A stretch of 64,000 nucleotides of DNA from Azolla caroliniana (taxonomy: Eukaryota; Polypodiophyta): positions 7,440,001 through 7,504,000 of the forward strand of contig JBHGNT010000014.1 in assembly GCA_043228905.1 (NCBI GenBank). Direction: 5' to 3'. The notes under the pieces are model-generated. The model had not been told where the DNA came from and searched no databases. It saw only the letters and a program-made list of their open reading frames with translations. Shown here one piece after another: positions 9,113-20,188 of the stretch (positions within the stretch are counted from its first letter, which is position 1; every line of letters starts with the position of its first letter). The translations under genes were made by a program, and so were the position numbers.

Positions 9113-11364
9113 ATGAGCATCAGTGGTAGCCATTGCTTTGTAACCTTCATCGACAACTATACTCGACATACCTGGGCATGTCTCATCGAGAAGAAGAGCA
9201 AATTCTTCTCTTGTTTCTTGAAGTTGAAGAGTCTTGACGAACGAGATATTAGCCGAAACATCATATATATGCCTTAGGACCGATGGTGGAAAAGAATATT
9301 TTTCCAACCAATTCTCAAGCTATCTGCAGAAGGAAGGAATTTGATAGCCACAAATATATGCCGGAGAATAACGGCGTAGCCTCGTGGAAGAATTTGACAA
9401 TTGACGAAGCGGCTAGGGCAATTCTTGAAGAAAAGCACGTGCCCAAGTTCTACTACGCCGAAGTCATTAAGACGGTTGTATAGCTACAGAATTGGACATC
9501 TACAAATAGAGGAATGTCGTCACATGAGCTATATTTTGGGTGAAAGCTGAATTTGGGATACTTGAGGGTGTTCGGCAGCATCACATACGTGCATGTGCCG
9601 AAAGAGAAGTGAAGCAAGTTGGATGCCAAAGCCGAGAAGTGCATTATTGTCGGCTAATCGGAGAGCAGAAGGGCTATAAGTGTTATAACCCCTGGACGAA
9701 ACAGGTTCGAGTTAGTCGTGATGTTGTATTTGACGAATTGGGTTCATGGTACTTGCCTTTGTCTACAACCCCCTTGTTCGGCTACCGAGTTTTGAGGATC
9801 AGTCCAATGAGGCCGACTTCATGATTGAGGAAGAAATTGGCACTCGAGAGAAGAGTCCAATCTCATTTCAGCTAAGCGGGCTGAATGAGGGGATGAGCCC
9901 GATGAGGAGTTGGCCAATAGTGGAGACTTGTCCATGCAATTCCCACGTATGAAGCGGAGGAGGCAACTTACCCACAAAAAGAAGGGGAAGAAGATGATGA
10001 TGAAATACGGCACAGATGCGAGCATGTTAGATCGGAGTGAATGCAACGAGGCCAGGACTGAAGACAAACCTCAAGAATGGAGAGTGGAGGTCGGAATCGT
10101 CCAAGAGGGCCTTGAAGACGGCCAACGAAAGGTTGCGCCGATCAACCTGCCAGAAGAAAACAGACATCTAGTATGGGTATAATGAGTACATGACGCACCA
10201 TTATGCATACACGACCAAAGTGGCGGAGATACATGAGCCAGAGAGCTATGTGGACGCCTCGCATGATGCCAAATGCAGAGTGGTCATGGAGGAAGAGATT
10301 CATGCACTAACTGAAAATGAGACATCGAACCTTGTTGACCTCCAAAAAGGATTAAAGACGATTGGATGCAGGTTTGTGTATAAGGTAAAATACAACACCG
10401 ACAACTCGGTCAACAAGTACAAGTCCCAACTTGTGGCTAAGGGCTATGCGCAACTACACGGTATCAACTATGATGAGGCCTTCACGAAGATGAAAACCGT
10501 CCACATTTTCCTAGCTATAGTATTGACAAAGGGGTGGAATCTACATCAAATGGATGTAAGGGAACACATTCCTGCAAGGCAAGCTTGAGGAAAATGTGTA
10601 CACGGTACAACCCCCCGATTTTCTATACGAGTTGCACACATTGGCAGTTTGCAGACTGAGGAAGTTCCTTTACGGACTCAAGCAAGCCCCAAAAGCGTGG
10701 AATGCAAAGATCTCGTAGAGATTGTGTCGGATGGGGTTTGCTCCATCTCAGTCGGACTCGTCTTTGTTCATCCGACAAGATCAGCTCCGCCCGGTGTACA
10801 TATTACTCTATGTGGATGACTTGGTCATCGTCAGTGCCGACCCGGAGGAAATCGACCACATGAAGTCTCAATTGGCGGCATCGTTTGAGATGAAGGACTT
10901 GGGGGACCTTCATTTCTTCCTCATGATCAAAGTGATCTGCACCTCGAAAGATGTAGTGATCAGTCAACGACACTATGTATTGAGTATGTGCTTCAAGTTC
11001 AAAATGACGGATTGTAAATCCGTCGCAAATCCTCTACAAAGAAATGTTAAGCTTCGCCAAGGATCGGGAACGGCATACAACGTGACATAGTTTCGATAGA
11101 TTGTCAGAAGCCTCATATACTTGACTATCACCCGGCCGGACTTGAGCTATCTGATCGGATTGATCAATCAATTTATGTTGTAACCTACCATTGAACACCT
11201 TCAGTGCACTCAAAGGATCTTGAGATATATGAGCGGCACGAAGGATGTTGAGAGACAAGCTCAACATGGGCTGAATCGACTGAAGAAGCCAAAAGCTGAA
11301 GGAACCGAGAACCAAGGGCCGAGGGCTGCAGGCTATGAGCCTAGTCGAAAGGATTCCGAAAGGT
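9113..11364 (+). pseudogene. Copia family A integrase, RT and RNase H (copy A2)
   Basis: The integrase core begins 'ISGSHCFVTFIDNYTRHTW' with 'CLIEKKSKFFSCFLKL' (9115-9230), then decays through frameshifts to about 9830. RT is seen at 10310-11090: 'CRFVYKVKYNTDNSVNKYKS', 'QLVAKGYAQLHGINYDEAF', '[12 protein letters not shown]' and the catalytic 'YILLYVDDLVIVSADPEE', then 'DLGDLHFFLMIKV'. RNase H remnants continue to about 11240 ('RYMSGTKD'). Positions 11246-11364 match the segment before the LTR at 1902. Stops and frame changes make this non-functional. Confidence 0.75.
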
Positions 11365-11559
11365 TGTTGAGGGTCTATATTTCTATTATAGTAAATAGGA
11401 ATATTGTAGGCAGAATTAGTGTCAGGCTCATTTATGCGCATTCAAGTACTGATGGTACTTGTGTCAGCCCACTTGCTAGGGGCTTGTATAAAAAGCGTTC
11501 ACTGAGCACAATTTATGTACATAGAGAGTTTTTATTATTCGCAATAAAAATTATTGTCT

Positions 11560-11603
<44 letters not shown>

Positions 11604-11694
11604 ACCATTCTCTATGTTTACCTAAAACTATCGAGTTTCTGATCTGTGTACTCAGTGTCTATCGCATATGCTTCCGCACACGTATTCTTTTACA
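11365..11694 (+). repeat. LTR of copia family A (330 bp) with CT tract
   Basis: It starts TGTTGAGGGTC and ends CTTTTACA, followed by a primer site with mutations (TGGTATCACAGTG, 11695). It shares layout with the LTR at 1902-2190 but includes a CT microsatellite at 11561-11598. 'TATAAAAAGC' at about 11486 is the likely TATA box. It serves as 3' LTR of copy A2 and as 5' LTR of copy A3, an LTR-shared tandem arrangement. Confidence 0.75.
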
Positions 11695-11800
11695 TGGTAT
11701 CACAGTGTGACTGTTGAGACTCCTCTACACCCGACAAAAAAGCAAGTGAACAAGACAGAGACAAGTTTTCTCGTTTTTCGGAAAAGAAAAAGATAGGAAC

Positions 11801-12660
11801 ATGGAGAGAGGAATGGAAAGCTTGATAGGAGGAACTATGCATCTTGGTCATACAAGATGGAGCAGTACCTCCTCGGGCATGGTTAGTGGAGTTACGTCGA
11901 AGGAGCTAATGATGTAGCACTGGAGTTGACACACAGAGATTTTCCGGCCTAAGAACAAGCACAAAGAAAAGTTTTCTACTATTTTGCATCCTGTGTGAGC
12001 GATCAGCCTTTGAGCTACAATCGGGATGCCAGGACACCGAAGGATGCTTGGGGAAATCTGAAGAAGATTTTTGTCGCGAGCACCACATCCAGAAAACGTT
12101 GAGCAACATTTGACAAAGAGACATGTTGGTGGCTGACTACACCTCCAAGATCAAGGAGATCTGCAACTCTCTCGCCTTCATTAACGTGAACGTCGAGGAG
12201 GACGAAATGGTGCAGGTTTGCCTTGGAGAGTTGGCGTCGAATTTCGGAGCATTCCAAACAACGGTCTGCACGAGGGAGAATACGACTTCATTTTTCGAGC
12301 TACAATTGATGTTTCTCATAGAAGAAAACCACTCGGGTGCGTTGACGAGTACGCACACCGGCAACAAGATGTTGTACACGGAGGTGGATCGGTCTTGTGG
12401 TTGTGGTGGACGAGGCGGGTTTACACGTAACGGAAGCGGCTGACAAGGGTAGAACTTGAGGCATAATCAAAATGCCGATAACAGTTCCGCACCCTCCATG
12501 GGTAGGGGGAGTCAAGATCGCCAGAGAACTGTTAGTATTGTGTCTGGAAGGGCCACAGAGAGAGAGATTACTAGAAAAAGCAAGCCGATTCGAATAAGGC
12601 GGGATCAAGCCGAGGAGACGCGGATAGGCATTAGAGATCGCACTACGCCGAAGGCTTAGG
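11801..12660 (+). pseudogene. Copia family A gag (copy A3)
   Basis: It is homologous to the gag at 2289-3160. It contains 'LVADYTSKIKEICNSLAFIN' (12123), 'QVCLGELASNFGAFQTTVCT' (12210) and a knuckle-like segment at 12530-12575, whose second cysteine codon reads differently. Several frameshifts and stops occur before 12120. The start region at 11801 (ATGGAGAGAGGAATG) corresponds to that at 2289. Confidence 0.65.
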
Positions 12661-12665
12661 GCGAG

Positions 12666-14149
12666 CCGAAGCGGGCCCAGCCTTCATGGTGAGGCACAAA
12701 GCCAACTCAATGGTGGTGAACACCTCAAGGTCGAATGAGGTGTGACATGTGGATTCAGGTGCGTTGAACCACATGACGAATCACAAGGAGTGGTTCTCAA
12801 CTCTAGAGAAGCAAGAGCAACCGGAGGTTATCGAAACTGGGGATGACACCCCTCACCCCATCGAACACATTGGAGATGTCCCTCTGAGCCATGTCGGCCA
12901 GAAGGGAATCATGAGGAATGTCTTGCATGTGCCCATAATGACCAATAACTTGGTGTTGGTCTGACAAATCGTTGACCAGCGCATGCAAGTTTGATTTACT
13001 CATCTCGGATACTTCATTGAAGAGGAAGGCAAGGTAATCACGCAAGGGCACCGAGAAGGGAGGATGTTCATCCTCGAAATGAATGACGTAGGCACCGCTA
13101 TGTTCGCCAAGAGGCAAGAAGTTGAACCGGACATCGACTTGTGGCACAAACGGTTCGGCTATGTCAACTTCCCCCGGCTTTGTGAGATGTAGAAGAAAAG
13201 GCTTGCCGAAATTCAATAGCTGAAATGGCCAGGTTTGCGACGCCTGCCAGTTAGGGAAGCATAACCGATTTCCGTTCCCAAATGAAAGAAATCGGAGTCG
13301 AAACAAGCTTGATTTGATTCATTCGGATGTATGGGGACCAATGCAAAACATGAGTATCGGTGGAAGTCATTACGTTATAACCTTCATCGAAGATTACAAT
13401 TGGCTCACTTGGGTGTGCCTAATCGAGAAGAAAAGTGAAGTCTTCTCTTGTTTCTTAAAGGTGAAGAGGCTTGCTGAACGGAAGACAGGCTGAAAAGTCA
13501 AGTGCCTAAGGATTGATGGCAGGAAAGACTACTTTTCTAACCAGTTCTCTAGTTATTTCCAAAAGGAAGGAATTCGACATCAATTCTCCTACGGATACAC
13601 GCCGCAACACAATGGCGTGGCCAAGAGGAATAATCGGACGATCGAAGAAGCGGTCAGGCCGATGCTTGAAGAGAAGCATATGCTGAAGTTTATTGGGTCA
13701 AAGCCGTCAGGATGGCGGTATACCTGCAGAATTAGACTTTTGCAAATTGAGGAGTGTCGCCACATGAGCTGTACTTCGGGAAGAAGCCGAATTTGGCATA
13801 GTTTAGGGTTTTTGGTAGCGTTGCATATGTGCATGTGCCAAAGGAAAAGCAGATGAAGTGGGCATGGCACGAAAGCCGAAAAATGTATCTTGGTCAGCTA
13901 CTTGGATGAGCAGATGGGTTATAACTGTTATAACCCTAGCATGAAAGAAGTCTAAGTAAGCTGAGATGCCGGTTTCGACAAATTGACTTCATGGTACGTG
14001 CCTCCAACTCCCATCCACTCCATTCCGAATTCTGAGGATGAGGCAAGTGAGGCCGAGATGCCTCTTAATGAAGATGAAATCGAAACTCTAGAAGAGATTC
14101 GATCTCATTTCGGCTGAGTGGGCCGAATGAGCGACTGAGTCGAACAAAC
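12666..14149 (+). pseudogene. Copia family A protease and integrase (copy A3)
   Basis: The protease lies at 12749-12964: 'MDSGALNHMTNHKEWFSTLE', with active-site D-S-G. A pre-integrase region follows (about 13080-13200, with 'LWHKRFGYVNFPRL' type sequence). The integrase core begins at about 13320 ('DLIHSDVWGPMQNMSIGGSH') and continues through 'YTPQHNGVAKRNNRTIEEA' (13595-13655) to 'LGYLDEQMGYNCYNPSMKE' type sequence near 13900. Frame changes are frequent. At 14149 it is cut by the LTR of copia B1; RT is lost. Confidence 0.7.
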
Positions 14150-14197
14150 TGTTAGGAAACAGGTCACTCCGGATGGGAAGTGAGAAGAACAGTGTTG

Positions 14198-14490
14198 AAT
14201 CCGAATGTGGAGTACCCGGCAATGAAAGACCCGATGAGAACCGGATGTGGAGTACCCGGCAAAGGAAGACCCGGTAAGAACCGGATGTGGAGTACCCCGG
14301 CAACGGAAGACCCGGTGAGAACCGGATTACGAGTACCCGGCAACAGAAGACCCAGTAAGAACCGGATGTGGAGTACCTGGCAACGAAAGACCCGGTGAGA
14401 ACCGGATTACGAATACCCGGCAACGGAAGACCCGATGAGAACCGGATGACGAGTACTCGACAAGGAAGACCCGGTAAGAACCGGATGTTG
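14198..14490 (+). repeat. 40-bp minisatellite in the U3 of the B1 LTR
   Basis: The unit is about 40 bp and is built on 'agaaccggatgtggagtacc' plus 'cggcaacggaagacccggt'. Unit starts at 14237, 14277, 14318, 14358, 14398, 14438 and 14477 give spacings of 39-41 bp. The B2 LTR has only single pieces of it. Repeats in U3 often act as promoter modules, but that is inference here. Confidence 0.85.
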
Positions 14491-14663
14491 CAGGCCCGGT
14501 CACAACCTCTCATCAGATGGAAGGGACATATATGTAAATATGTTCTAGAGAGCCCACTGGGCTATATTTGTAAATAGCCCAAAAGTCATATTAGTATAAA
14601 TATGACCTAGGGCAAACTTAATAGATGATGATAGAGTTATTGGTGTAACTTCTGTATAGTGCG

Positions 14664-14667
<4 letters not shown>

Positions 14668-14742
<75 letters not shown>
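14668..14742 (+). repeat. GA microsatellite in the B1 LTR
   Basis: An uninterrupted (GA)n run of about 75 bp lies downstream of the TATA region. The B2 LTR has a shorter interrupted GA tract at about 43296-43338. Confidence 0.95.
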
Positions 14743-14745
<3 letters not shown>

Positions 14746-15033
14746 TATACAGAGATTGTGTCTCTGTTGTAAGCGCCGCGAGGCGAAGATTGTGAGCAAG
14801 AAGAGGTCGTTGCCTCTGTGCTCCCTGTTGTATTACTTTACATAGTGATAGTTTGGAGTCTGTAGACTCCCGTGGTATTTCCCTCTCAGGGTTTTCCACG
14901 TTAATATCCTGTGTATTCTTTTTTCCTGTTCGTGCACTTACCTCCATTCCCATTTCTTCTGTGTTTGATTGTTATAAAGTGATTTACCCTTTGGTTGTCG
15001 CCAGAGATTATTCCGCGTAAAGCCCTATCAAAC

Positions 15034-15045
15034 TGGTATCAGAGC
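15034..15045 (+). promoter_or_regulatory. Primer-binding site of copia B1 (initiator tRNA-Met)
   Basis: TGGTATCAGAGC lies three bases after the LTR end, as in B2 at 43581. Confidence 0.85.
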
Positions 15046-15061
15046 GAAACGACACAGACAA

Positions 15062-16396
15062 ACGGACGATTCGTTGGGAGGCATGTTCAAGCTCACCGAC
15101 TCTAACTATTCCGTGTGGAAGTCGAAGATGAGGGACATGCTCGTGGTTAAAGACCTTTGGTTGCCGGTTTAGTTCAGGGACAAGAGACCGGACAAAATCG
15201 ATGCCACGATATGGGAGGTGATGCACATGAAGACAACGACATACATACGGTGCTTCATCGACATGATTCTATACAATAACTTCAATGAAGAGAGCAAGGC
15301 TCATGAGCTCTAGGAGAAGATCGGCATTATGTTTCAGAACAAAAATGTTGTTAATCAGGTTTCAGTATTTCGGAAGCTAGTAAGACTCCGGTACCAAGAT
15401 GGCTCTAGCATGGCGGAGCACATGAATGCCTTCCAGGGGCTAATCCACCAGGAAACATCATTGGAAGTACCTCTCGCCAATGAGGTACTAGCACTACTCC
15501 TACTTGGTTCCCTCCCAGATAGCTGGGAGATGTTGGTTGTCACTTTGGGCAATGCCGGGCCGGAAGGGAAACGGTTATCCCTAGAAAGAGTGAAGTCGAG
15601 CTTGCTAGATGAGGAGGCGCGTTGGAAAGATAAGGATACGAGCTCCGACTCCAAAGCACTCCTTATCGAATTGGAACGCGGAAGACAAAGGAACTATAGT
15701 CCCTAGAATCGGGAGAAGTTGGGGACACGGTCAAAGTCAAGGGGGAGGCCTACCTGCTTCTATTGCGGCAAGCCGGGACACTTCCAGAAGAACTGTTGGC
15801 ACTTCCGAAAAGATAAGGAAACCGACGGTACCGATTCGAAGCGGACACCGGACCAGAACGGCAAAGACCGGAGGGGGACGAATTGGAAGGGAACGACGGC
15901 AATCGCGGCAAGTGAAGAAGAGTTGATGCTCATCACCGAGGAGAGTGAGTTGAACCTTGCCGGCGACGAGACAACGTGGGTTGTTGATTCCGGAGCGTCG
16001 TTCCACCTTACCCCGGATCGTAAATACTTCTCATCCTACACAACCGGTGATCACGGTTGTGTCCGGATGGGGAATGAAGGTACATGCCGAATTGTCGGCA
16101 TAGGAGACGTGTGGTTGACAACACCAACCGGATGCACATTGCTGCTGAAGGATGTCCGACACGTTCCGGAGGTTCGACTGAACCTAATATCAGCTGGTCG
16201 GTTAGATGATGAAGGCTACACGGGTAGCATCCGGAACGGTGTTATGAAGTTTAGCAAAGGGAGCTTGATTGTTGCTCGGGCCCGGAAGGTCAACACACTG
16301 TACCTGATGAATGCCCGGTTATGCCCGGAAGAAGTGAGCGTAGCGTGGCTTCCGATACTGCCGGTGAGCTATGGCACAAGAGATTGTGTCACATGA
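15062..16396 (+). pseudogene. Copia B1 gag and protease
   Basis: The product starts like the other B copies ('DSLGGMFKLTDSNYSVWKSKM'), but the expected ATG reads ACG at 15062 (B2: ATG at 43604). In one frame the Gag continues with 'AEHMNAFQGLIHQETSLEVP' and 'NEVLALLLLGSLPDSWEML'. The zinc knuckle is CFYCGKPGHFQKNC (about 15752-15793) and the protease active site is 'TTWVVDSGASFHLTPDRKYF' (about 15972). In-frame stops are near 15170, 15312 and 15704; the frame ends at 16396. Gag packages RNA and protease processes the polyprotein in the cytoplasmic particle. The damage is modest, but the element cannot make an intact product. Confidence 0.8.
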
Positions 16397-17280
16397 GCGT
16401 GAAGGGGATGAAGAGGCTTGCCGATGACAACCTCATTCCAGTGAAGAACGTGCATCTTGAGAGGTGCACTGACTGCCTAGCCGGTAAACAAAACCGGACC
16501 TCCTTCTGATCGAGGCCACCGATGAGACGTAATGCACCATTGGAGTTGGTGCATACTGATGTGTGTCAAGTGGACACGAAGTCACATGCCAGATCGCAGT
16601 ACTTCATGACGTTCATAGATGACCACAGCTGGAAGCTGTGGGCCACACCGTTGAAGACGAAGGATCGGGTGCTATCCGTCTTCAAAGAACTCCACGCGAG
16701 AGTGGAAAGAGAAACCGGCTGGAAGCTGAAGGCAGTTTGAGCAGATAACGAAGGAGAATACCAGGGGCAGTTCGAGGAGTACTGCCGCTCGAAGGGAATC
16801 CGGCTCGAATTTACTGTGCCGAAGACGTCGAAACTAAACGGGCTGGTTGAGAGGATGAACCGGACCATAATGGTGAGGGTCCGGAGTATGCTGGCGCATG
16901 CAAAACTACCCAAAAAGTTTTGGGCTGAGGCATTGTCGATGGTGACATATGTGATAAACAGATCACCCTCAGTACCCTTGGACGGAGACACGCCACAGAG
17001 AGTCTAGACCAGTAAGGTAGTGTCCTACCGGCATCTGAAGGTATTCGGGTGTCTTGCGTATGTACATGTAGCTAAGGACCGGAGAGAAAAATTAGATCCG
17101 AAGACCCGGCCATGCATATTCCTCGGTAACGGCAACGATGAGTTCGGCTACCGGGTGTGGGACCTGGCCGACAAGAAGGTATTCCGGAGTCGAGATATTA
17201 TCTTCATGGAGGACAAGACGCTCGTTGACTGGGAGTCGAAGAAGAAGATAATGAACTCCGAGTCGACCGGTAAGGATTGA
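16369..17280 (+). pseudogene. Copia B1 integrase
   Basis: The N-terminal zinc-binding region is 'LWHKRLCHMSVKGMKRLADD' and 'RCTDCLAGKQNR' (H-x-H, C-x2-C). The core starts 'LELVHTDVCQVDTKSHARSQ' (first Asp) and 'YFMTFIDDHSWKLWATPLKT'. It continues with 'ADNEGEYQGQFEEYC' (second Asp), then 'SKLNGLVERMNRTIMVRVRS' with the catalytic Glu. After it come 'HLKVFGCLAYVHVAKDRREK' and 'YRVWDLADKKVFRSRDI', typical of copia integrase C-termini. Stops near 16507, 16738 and 17005 interrupt one otherwise readable sequence. Confidence 0.8.
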
Positions 17281-17289
17281 TTCTACGAT

Positions 17290-17968
17290 GAGCAAACCCA
17301 ACCGACAAGAGACCGGTTAGCACTCGATGAACTGGCCAGTGACGGTAAGGAGACAAGACAGGCCGAAGAAGAAGTAATAGTTGAAACCGGAACCAGCCAA
17401 GACCCCGAATCGGATTCGGATGAAGAACAAATAGAGGAGCCGGTTGCCGAAAGCCAAAGACGGAGATATCCTCTTAGAGAGAGAAGGGCCCCCTAGAGAT
17501 TTCCAGATGCATAGCATGTGCTCCTAACCGATGAGGGGGAGCCAGAAAGCTTCAAGGAAGCTAAATGTGATGCCCATAGCCGCAAATGATTAAGTGCCAT
17601 GCAGGATGAGATGGATTCCCTGCATGAGAACCATACGTACGAATTGGTGGATTTGCCGAAAGGAAAGTGGGCACTCTGAAACAAGTGGGTGTAGAAGTTG
17701 AAACCGGGAGATGGCAGCAACCCCCTAAGATACAAAGCCAGGATCGTGGTGAAGGGGTTCCAATAGAAGAAGGGCGTGGACTTCGACGAGATATTTGCCC
17801 CAGTAGTAAAGATGACCTCCATCCGGACGGAGCTGAGTATAGCGGCAAGCATGGACCTCGAGGTAGAGTAGCTGGACGTGAAGACGACATTCCTTCATGG
17901 TGACCTCGAAGAGGAGATCTACATGCAGCAACCAGAAGGATTCCTGGAGAAAGGGAAGGAGCATTTGG
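17290..17968 (+). pseudogene. Copia B1 linker and RT N-terminus
   Basis: An acidic linker ('ETGTSQDPESDSDEEQIEEP') is followed by 'RYPLRERRAP', the usual pre-RT motif, and by the RT start. That contains 'LSAMQDEMDSLHENHTYELV', 'DLPKGKWAL', 'YKARIVVKGFQ', '[20 protein letters not shown]' and '[20 protein letters not shown]'. Several codons have become stops (for example in NKWVYKL and in QQKKG). The catalytic YVDD box is beyond the truncation at 17968. Confidence 0.75.
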
Positions 17969-18169
17969 TGGGAAGGCAAACTCCCATATTCTTCTCTATC
18001 TGTGTGGGACCTTTAAAGCACCCATTAAATCCTACACCCTAGTACTTACTGGTCCTATGCCATTTACATGTTTTCATACATAAAGCTAAAATTTTGTCCA
18101 CATCCATGTAAACACCCATTCCGGCGCGTCCGGCTCCGTTTCCCTCTATGACCGGAATTCTCCACGACA
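17969..18169 (-). repeat. 3' LTR (or LTR part) of gypsy B, 201 bp
   Basis: On the minus strand it starts TGTCGTGGAGAATTCC right after the polypurine tract and ends ...TTGCCTTCCCA. TG and CA ends are present, but no partner LTR was found, and 201 bp is short beside the 590-795 bp LTRs of its relatives. It may be truncated at 17969, where the copia B1 sequence also breaks. Confidence 0.5.
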
Positions 18170-18206
18170 TCCATCCCCACCAAACCGCTCATCCTCCAGC
18201 ATGTGC
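18170..18206 (-). other. Pre-LTR hairpin and polypurine tract of gypsy B
   Basis: On the minus strand: GCACAT-GCTGGAGG-ATGAGC (stem of 6 with one mismatch), then GGTTTGGTGGGGATGGA, then the LTR TGTCG. The same module precedes the 3' LTR of C, E1, F and G. Confidence 0.75.
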
Positions 18207-19577
18207 CATGTAGTGTAGCGGTGGGGATTCCCGCCCTTCATTACTCGTTCTCCTCCACATTGTCACCTGTTGGTCCTCGTCCGACTCCTCGCTAGCGCTC
18301 CCGTCTTGGATCTCTAGATCCGGTTCTGCTTCATTCCATTTCTTGAAGGCCATGATTCTTTTTCCCACGACTGGAACTAAGATTCTTGTCCCGTTGAGCT
18401 CCGCAAGGTGGTAAGTCGCATTGTCGTTTGCGCTCGTCACCAGGGCCCAAACCATCGCCTAGTGAATTTCCGGGTCGACCGCTGTTGGTTGTCGAGGTTG
18501 ATGTCGTAGAACGACACCCAGTCTCTTCCTCGATTTTCATCGGCATGAGCCGGTGTGTCCAGTCGAACTGGCCCTTGTTCTTCTCCGTGTTTTTTGTAGT
18601 TATGCCTTCGCTCATGCCATGTCCTCTGGCTTTCTTTCGAGTTGACGGATCCATGCCGCCAACAGCTCCTCCCGGCTCATCTCCTCTGACCAGTCGACTG
18701 CCAACCATGAAGAGATCATCCTCTCCATTGGCATGATTGGTTTCTGTCCAAACATAAGCTCGGTCGGCATGTATCCGGTCACCGAACTGTGCGTAGTTTG
18801 GTTGGCCCATTGTAAGTAAGGTAGGAGCCTCGGCTAGTTTCCCACTTGACCCTCGCATGCTTGTACTATGAATGGCCTTCTCAATCGGCCCGTGCCCGCG
18901 CTCGACCTTCCTATTGGCTTCCGGATTGTATGACGTGGTGAGTGAAAGTTTGTGCCCTACTCGGTCGAACAAATCCTCAACTTGCGCATGTAGTTCCCCT
19001 CGTCGGCCATGATCTTACCCACACACCTGTACCGGAAAATTACATCCTCGATTAGGAACAGGCATACGGTTGCGGTTGTCTTGTTCGCCAACACTCGACC
19101 TTCCACCTGGTTTGTCAAGTCTTCCCTCACAAGCACTAGGTACCACATCTATCCCTCACAAGCACTAGGTACCACATCTATCCCTCACAAGCACTAGGTC
19201 GGGTATGGCTGGAAGGTAGGTCGGGTGTAACTCATCTCGGTGCCGGATTCCGGAATGCATTTGGCAACTCTCACATGTCGTTACAAAATTGTGCACGTCC
19301 CAGTACATCCCGACCACCAATACTTCTCCTTTAGTTTCTCGAATGTGGCCCACGTTCCCCAGTGTCCATACCAGGGGTTCTCGTGAAACTTCAACAGGAG
19401 CGCCGATTGTTCTTCCTTCTTTGCCCCCACCCGAAACAGTGTGTCAGTCCGTTTCTTTGGGTGCTTCCATATTTTACCGTTCCGTAAGAGGAACGGGTAA
19501 GCCTTCTTCCGGATCCGGCTCATTTCTTCCTTCGTCCATGTGGCGTCCGGCGACATCATGCTTAGGAACCGTCCCAT
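18207..19577 (-). pseudogene. Gypsy B integrase
   Basis: From right to left: 'NGKIWKHPKKRTDTLFRVGA', 'KFHENPWYGHWGTWATFEKL' (H-x-H zinc motif), 'CESCQMHSGIRHRDELHPTY' (C-x2-C), 'YLVLVREDLTNQVEGRVLAN' and 'KIMADEGN' (second Asp). Then come 'LSLTTSYNPEANRKVERGHG' (catalytic Glu) and C-terminal SH3-like pieces. Frames change several times. A 29-bp direct repeat in three copies (19123-19198, 'ccctcacaagcactaggtac...') has been created inside the core, near the first Asp region. It is non-functional. Confidence 0.7.
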
Positions 19578-19599
19578 TCAAAGCCACTCCCCGTCGTAG

Positions 19600-20188
19600 T
19601 CAGTTCCGTAAAACTCGCTCAAGGCCGGAGTGCCCCGTCAGCTCGCCCTCGCTCAAGCCGACTCGAAGAAGTCCACGCCGACCTCTTCGTCTTCCGACAT
19701 CATGTTGTCCTCATCCTCAAATCGTGCTCTTGAGAGCATATCGGCCAAGGTGTTGTCCTTTCCGGAGATATGTCGTATATCCGGATTCAGGCACTTCATG
19801 TATGCGATCGACCTGAGTATTGTGAGGTTCGGATTCGCGCATCCGGAAAACATATTGAGGATCGGTAGGTAGTCTGTCTCGATTACCACTTCCGTCCCGA
19901 TCAAGTAGTCATTATCGGTCTTAACCGCCGAAACGACACCCCTTAGTTCGTGTTTAACCTGGATGTATCCTTGTGGCCACTCGCTCAACACCTTCGCACC
20001 GAACCGGATGGGGAACCGTGTGCTGACCTCGTAATCTTGACTAATCACCCACCCGATTCCGATCGGACCTGTATCCACCGTTACATAAACTAGAGTGTTT
20101 GCCTTGTATACTGCCTTCCGTAGAGCTGGTGCTGCCATCAGCCTCTCCTTCAATTTCCACACCGCCTCCGTGTGCTCCAAGATGACGA
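19600..20188 (-). pseudogene. Gypsy B RNase H
   Basis: The frame at 20180-19653 encodes 'ALRKAVYKANTLVYVTVDTG', 'GIGWVISQDYEVSTRFPIRF' and 'GTEVVIETDYLPILNMFSG'. It continues with 'RHISGKDNTLADMLSRARFE', the RNase H signature of gypsy pol. It is collinear with 23796-22973 of element C and 53567-53990 of F. Upstream RT is missing because the sequence changes abruptly at 20185-20189. Confidence 0.75.

Larger units (their letters stand above)
14150..15030 (+). repeat. 5' LTR of copia B1 (881 bp)
   Basis: It begins TGTTAGGAAAC and ends AGCCCTATCA, followed by AAC and the primer site. It is related to the 506-bp LTR of copia B2 at 43072-43577 through 'tgtaaatatgtt', 'gcccac-g-ggctatatttg', 'tcatat-agtataaatatgacct' and the GA tract. 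'AGTATAAATATGAC' (about 14594-14607) is the likely TATA region. The extra length is mainly the 40-bp minisatellite (about 14198-14490) and the long GA run. Confidence 0.8.
14150..17968 (+). mobile_element. Ty1/copia element B1, 3'-truncated
   Basis: The parts are a 5' LTR (14150-15030), primer site (15034), gag, zinc knuckle, protease, integrase and the first part of RT. At 17968, in 'GFLEKGKEHLVG', it stops; the homologous copy B2 continues with '[14 protein letters not shown]'. No 3' LTR is present. The pre-integrase motif 'LWHKRLCHMSVKGMKRLADD' and the tail 'CTDCLAGKQNRTSF' suggest the Tork (Tnt1-like) lineage. It lies inside the copia A3 pseudogene. Confidence 0.8.
17969..20188 (-). mobile_element. 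Ty3/gypsy element B, truncated, minus strand
   Basis: Read right to left it has RNase H (20180-19600), integrase (19577-18207), the conserved hairpin and polypurine tract (18206-18170) and a short LTR (18169-17969). RT, protease, gag and 5' LTR are absent: the frame stops at about 20185, where an LTR-like sequence begins. Protein similarity is to gypsy elements C and F. It directly abuts the truncated copia B1. Confidence 0.7.
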
